Shown in pieces: positions 4,977-5,378 of a stretch of 5,378 nt of DNA. Made by a program: the position numbers and the translations under genes. Numbering within the stretch: position 1 is the stretch's first letter; each line of letters begins with the position of its first letter. Under the pieces are notes generated by a model that saw only the letters and a program-made list of their open reading frames with translations, was not told where the DNA came from and searched no databases. The stretch comes from Cyclobacteriaceae bacterium (GTDB lineage: Bacteria; Bacteroidota; Bacteroidia; Cytophagales; Cyclobacteriaceae): positions 1-5,378 of the forward strand of contig JANYKP010000370.1 of NCBI GenBank assembly GCA_025358195.1. The letters run 5' to 3'.

Positions 4977-5378
4977 TGGTAAAATTCCTCCACTATAATT
5001 TGTCCTGCACCGGCGGTTCCTCCAGAGGTACCAGCGGCACCCGCGGCACCGACAGCGTATGCATATGTCGCCGATGGGCTAGATATAATTGCTCTTACAC
5101 AACCGCCACCAGAGCCTCCGGCTCCAGCAAATTGTCCGCTGGTATTAGTGTTAGATGCACCTCCGCCGCCGGCTCCAGAATTTGTCGGAGCATTAGAGCC
5201 ACCGACAGAAGACGCTCCGTAACCACCGCCACTGCCGAGGCAAGTCCCGCCGCCCATACCACCGAGCCCGTAAAATCCATTGTTTTGTTGGGCACCGCCC
5301 CCGATTCCGCCGTCGACAGATCCCATATTAACTGCGGGTGCACTGACCGTGAAACTCCCGCTGGCGCCGGCGGTGGAG
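4973..5378 (-). CDS. Glycine-rich tail fibre/adhesin-like protein, C-terminal part
   Basis: The frame is open to the right edge (first full codon at 5377-5375), so this is the C-terminal portion, about 134 residues, of a larger protein. It is dominated by runs of glycine mixed with A, S, T and N (G-G-I-G-G-G, G-G-M-G-G-G, G-A-G-G-G-G, G-A-G-G-S-G-G-G), then a more ordered stretch (A-Y-A-V-G-A-A-G) and an I-I-V-E-E-F-Y-Q end. Glycine-rich C termini closing in an I-V-E-E-[FY]-Y-type strand are familiar from phage tail fibre and receptor-binding proteins, where glycine repeats can pack as polyglycine helices exposing variable loops. The ATG at 5324-5326 is probably internal, because the glycine-rich frame continues upstream. 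Its stop overlaps the endolysin start (GTGA). Function is inferred from composition and position. Confidence 0.7.
   Translation of the reverse strand, partial: STAGASGSFTVSAPAVNMGSVDGGIGGGAQQNNGFYGLGGMGGGTCLGSGGGYGASSVGGSNAPTNSGAGGGGASNTNTSGQFAGAGGSGGGCVRAIISSPSATYAYAVGAAGAAGTSGGTAGAGQIIVEEFYQ
4987..4991 (-). promoter_or_regulatory. Ribosome binding site for the endolysin
   Basis: GGAGG on the - strand lies 10 nt before GTG 4976, inside the last codons of the glycine-rich gene. It supports the GTG start. Confidence 0.65.

Noticed and set aside
5095..5343. Second minus-strand frame over the glycine-rich gene
   Set aside because: It is an out-of-frame reading of glycine codons. The frame kept has a sensible fibre-like C terminus and a GTGA overlap with the endolysin.
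1..5378. CRISPR array, tRNA, rRNA, insertion sequence or attachment site
   Set aside because: I found no regularly spaced repeats, cloverleaf-like sequence, transposase motif or integrase gene in the window.

Overview
The window reads as a piece of a tailed double-stranded DNA phage (Caudoviricetes) or prophage. It has two converging, tightly packed gene blocks and essentially no intergenic space. No integrase, RNA gene, IS element or CRISPR array is visible. The host is probably Gram-negative: the late block ends in a lipobox-bearing, cysteine-rich lipoprotein, and the endolysin is a single catalytic domain without a wall-binding domain. The sequence gives no reliable host genus.

The left block (+ strand, positions 1 to 2995) is a replication/recombination module. 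It holds the 3' part of a Sak4-like phage ATPase of the AAA_24 type; a DUF669-like single-stranded DNA-binding protein with an SSB-type acidic tail; a small unrecognised protein with a possible beta-barrel N terminus; a second small reading frame overlapping the end of the first; and an SF2 DEAD/DEAH-box helicase resembling RadD/YejH, with a C-terminal zinc ribbon. The first junctions are stop/start overlaps (ATGA, TAATG), so the block looks like one translationally coupled operon. The helicase has no ATG, GTG or TTG upstream of its Q motif and Walker A motif. It must start at a rare codon (ATT or ATA behind a strong AAGGAG) or arise by frameshifting.

The right block (- strand, read from 5378 down to 2904) is the tail-tip/lysis end of a late operon. 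It holds the C-terminal part of a glycine-rich tail fibre or adhesin-like protein, a GH25 lysozyme (endolysin), a two-segment membrane protein with a coiled-coil tail, an 82-residue unknown soluble protein, a holin-like membrane protein, and a cysteine-rich outer-membrane-type lipoprotein. Every gene overlaps its neighbour (GTGA, ATGA, GTGA, 8 nt and 47 nt), which implies chained translation.

The blocks converge with a 92-bp antisense overlap between the helicase 3' end and the lipoprotein 3' end, and I see no terminator hairpin there. In functional terms, the left block prepares, coats and remodels DNA for replication and recombination. The right block finishes the virion tip and then breaks the cell envelope: the lysin cuts peptidoglycan, a membrane protein releases it, and the lipoprotein may act at the outer membrane. 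The points most worth a second look are the non-canonical helicase start, the ambiguous pair of small frames before it, the SSB-tail/RadD-like pairing, and the non-standard lysis cassette.
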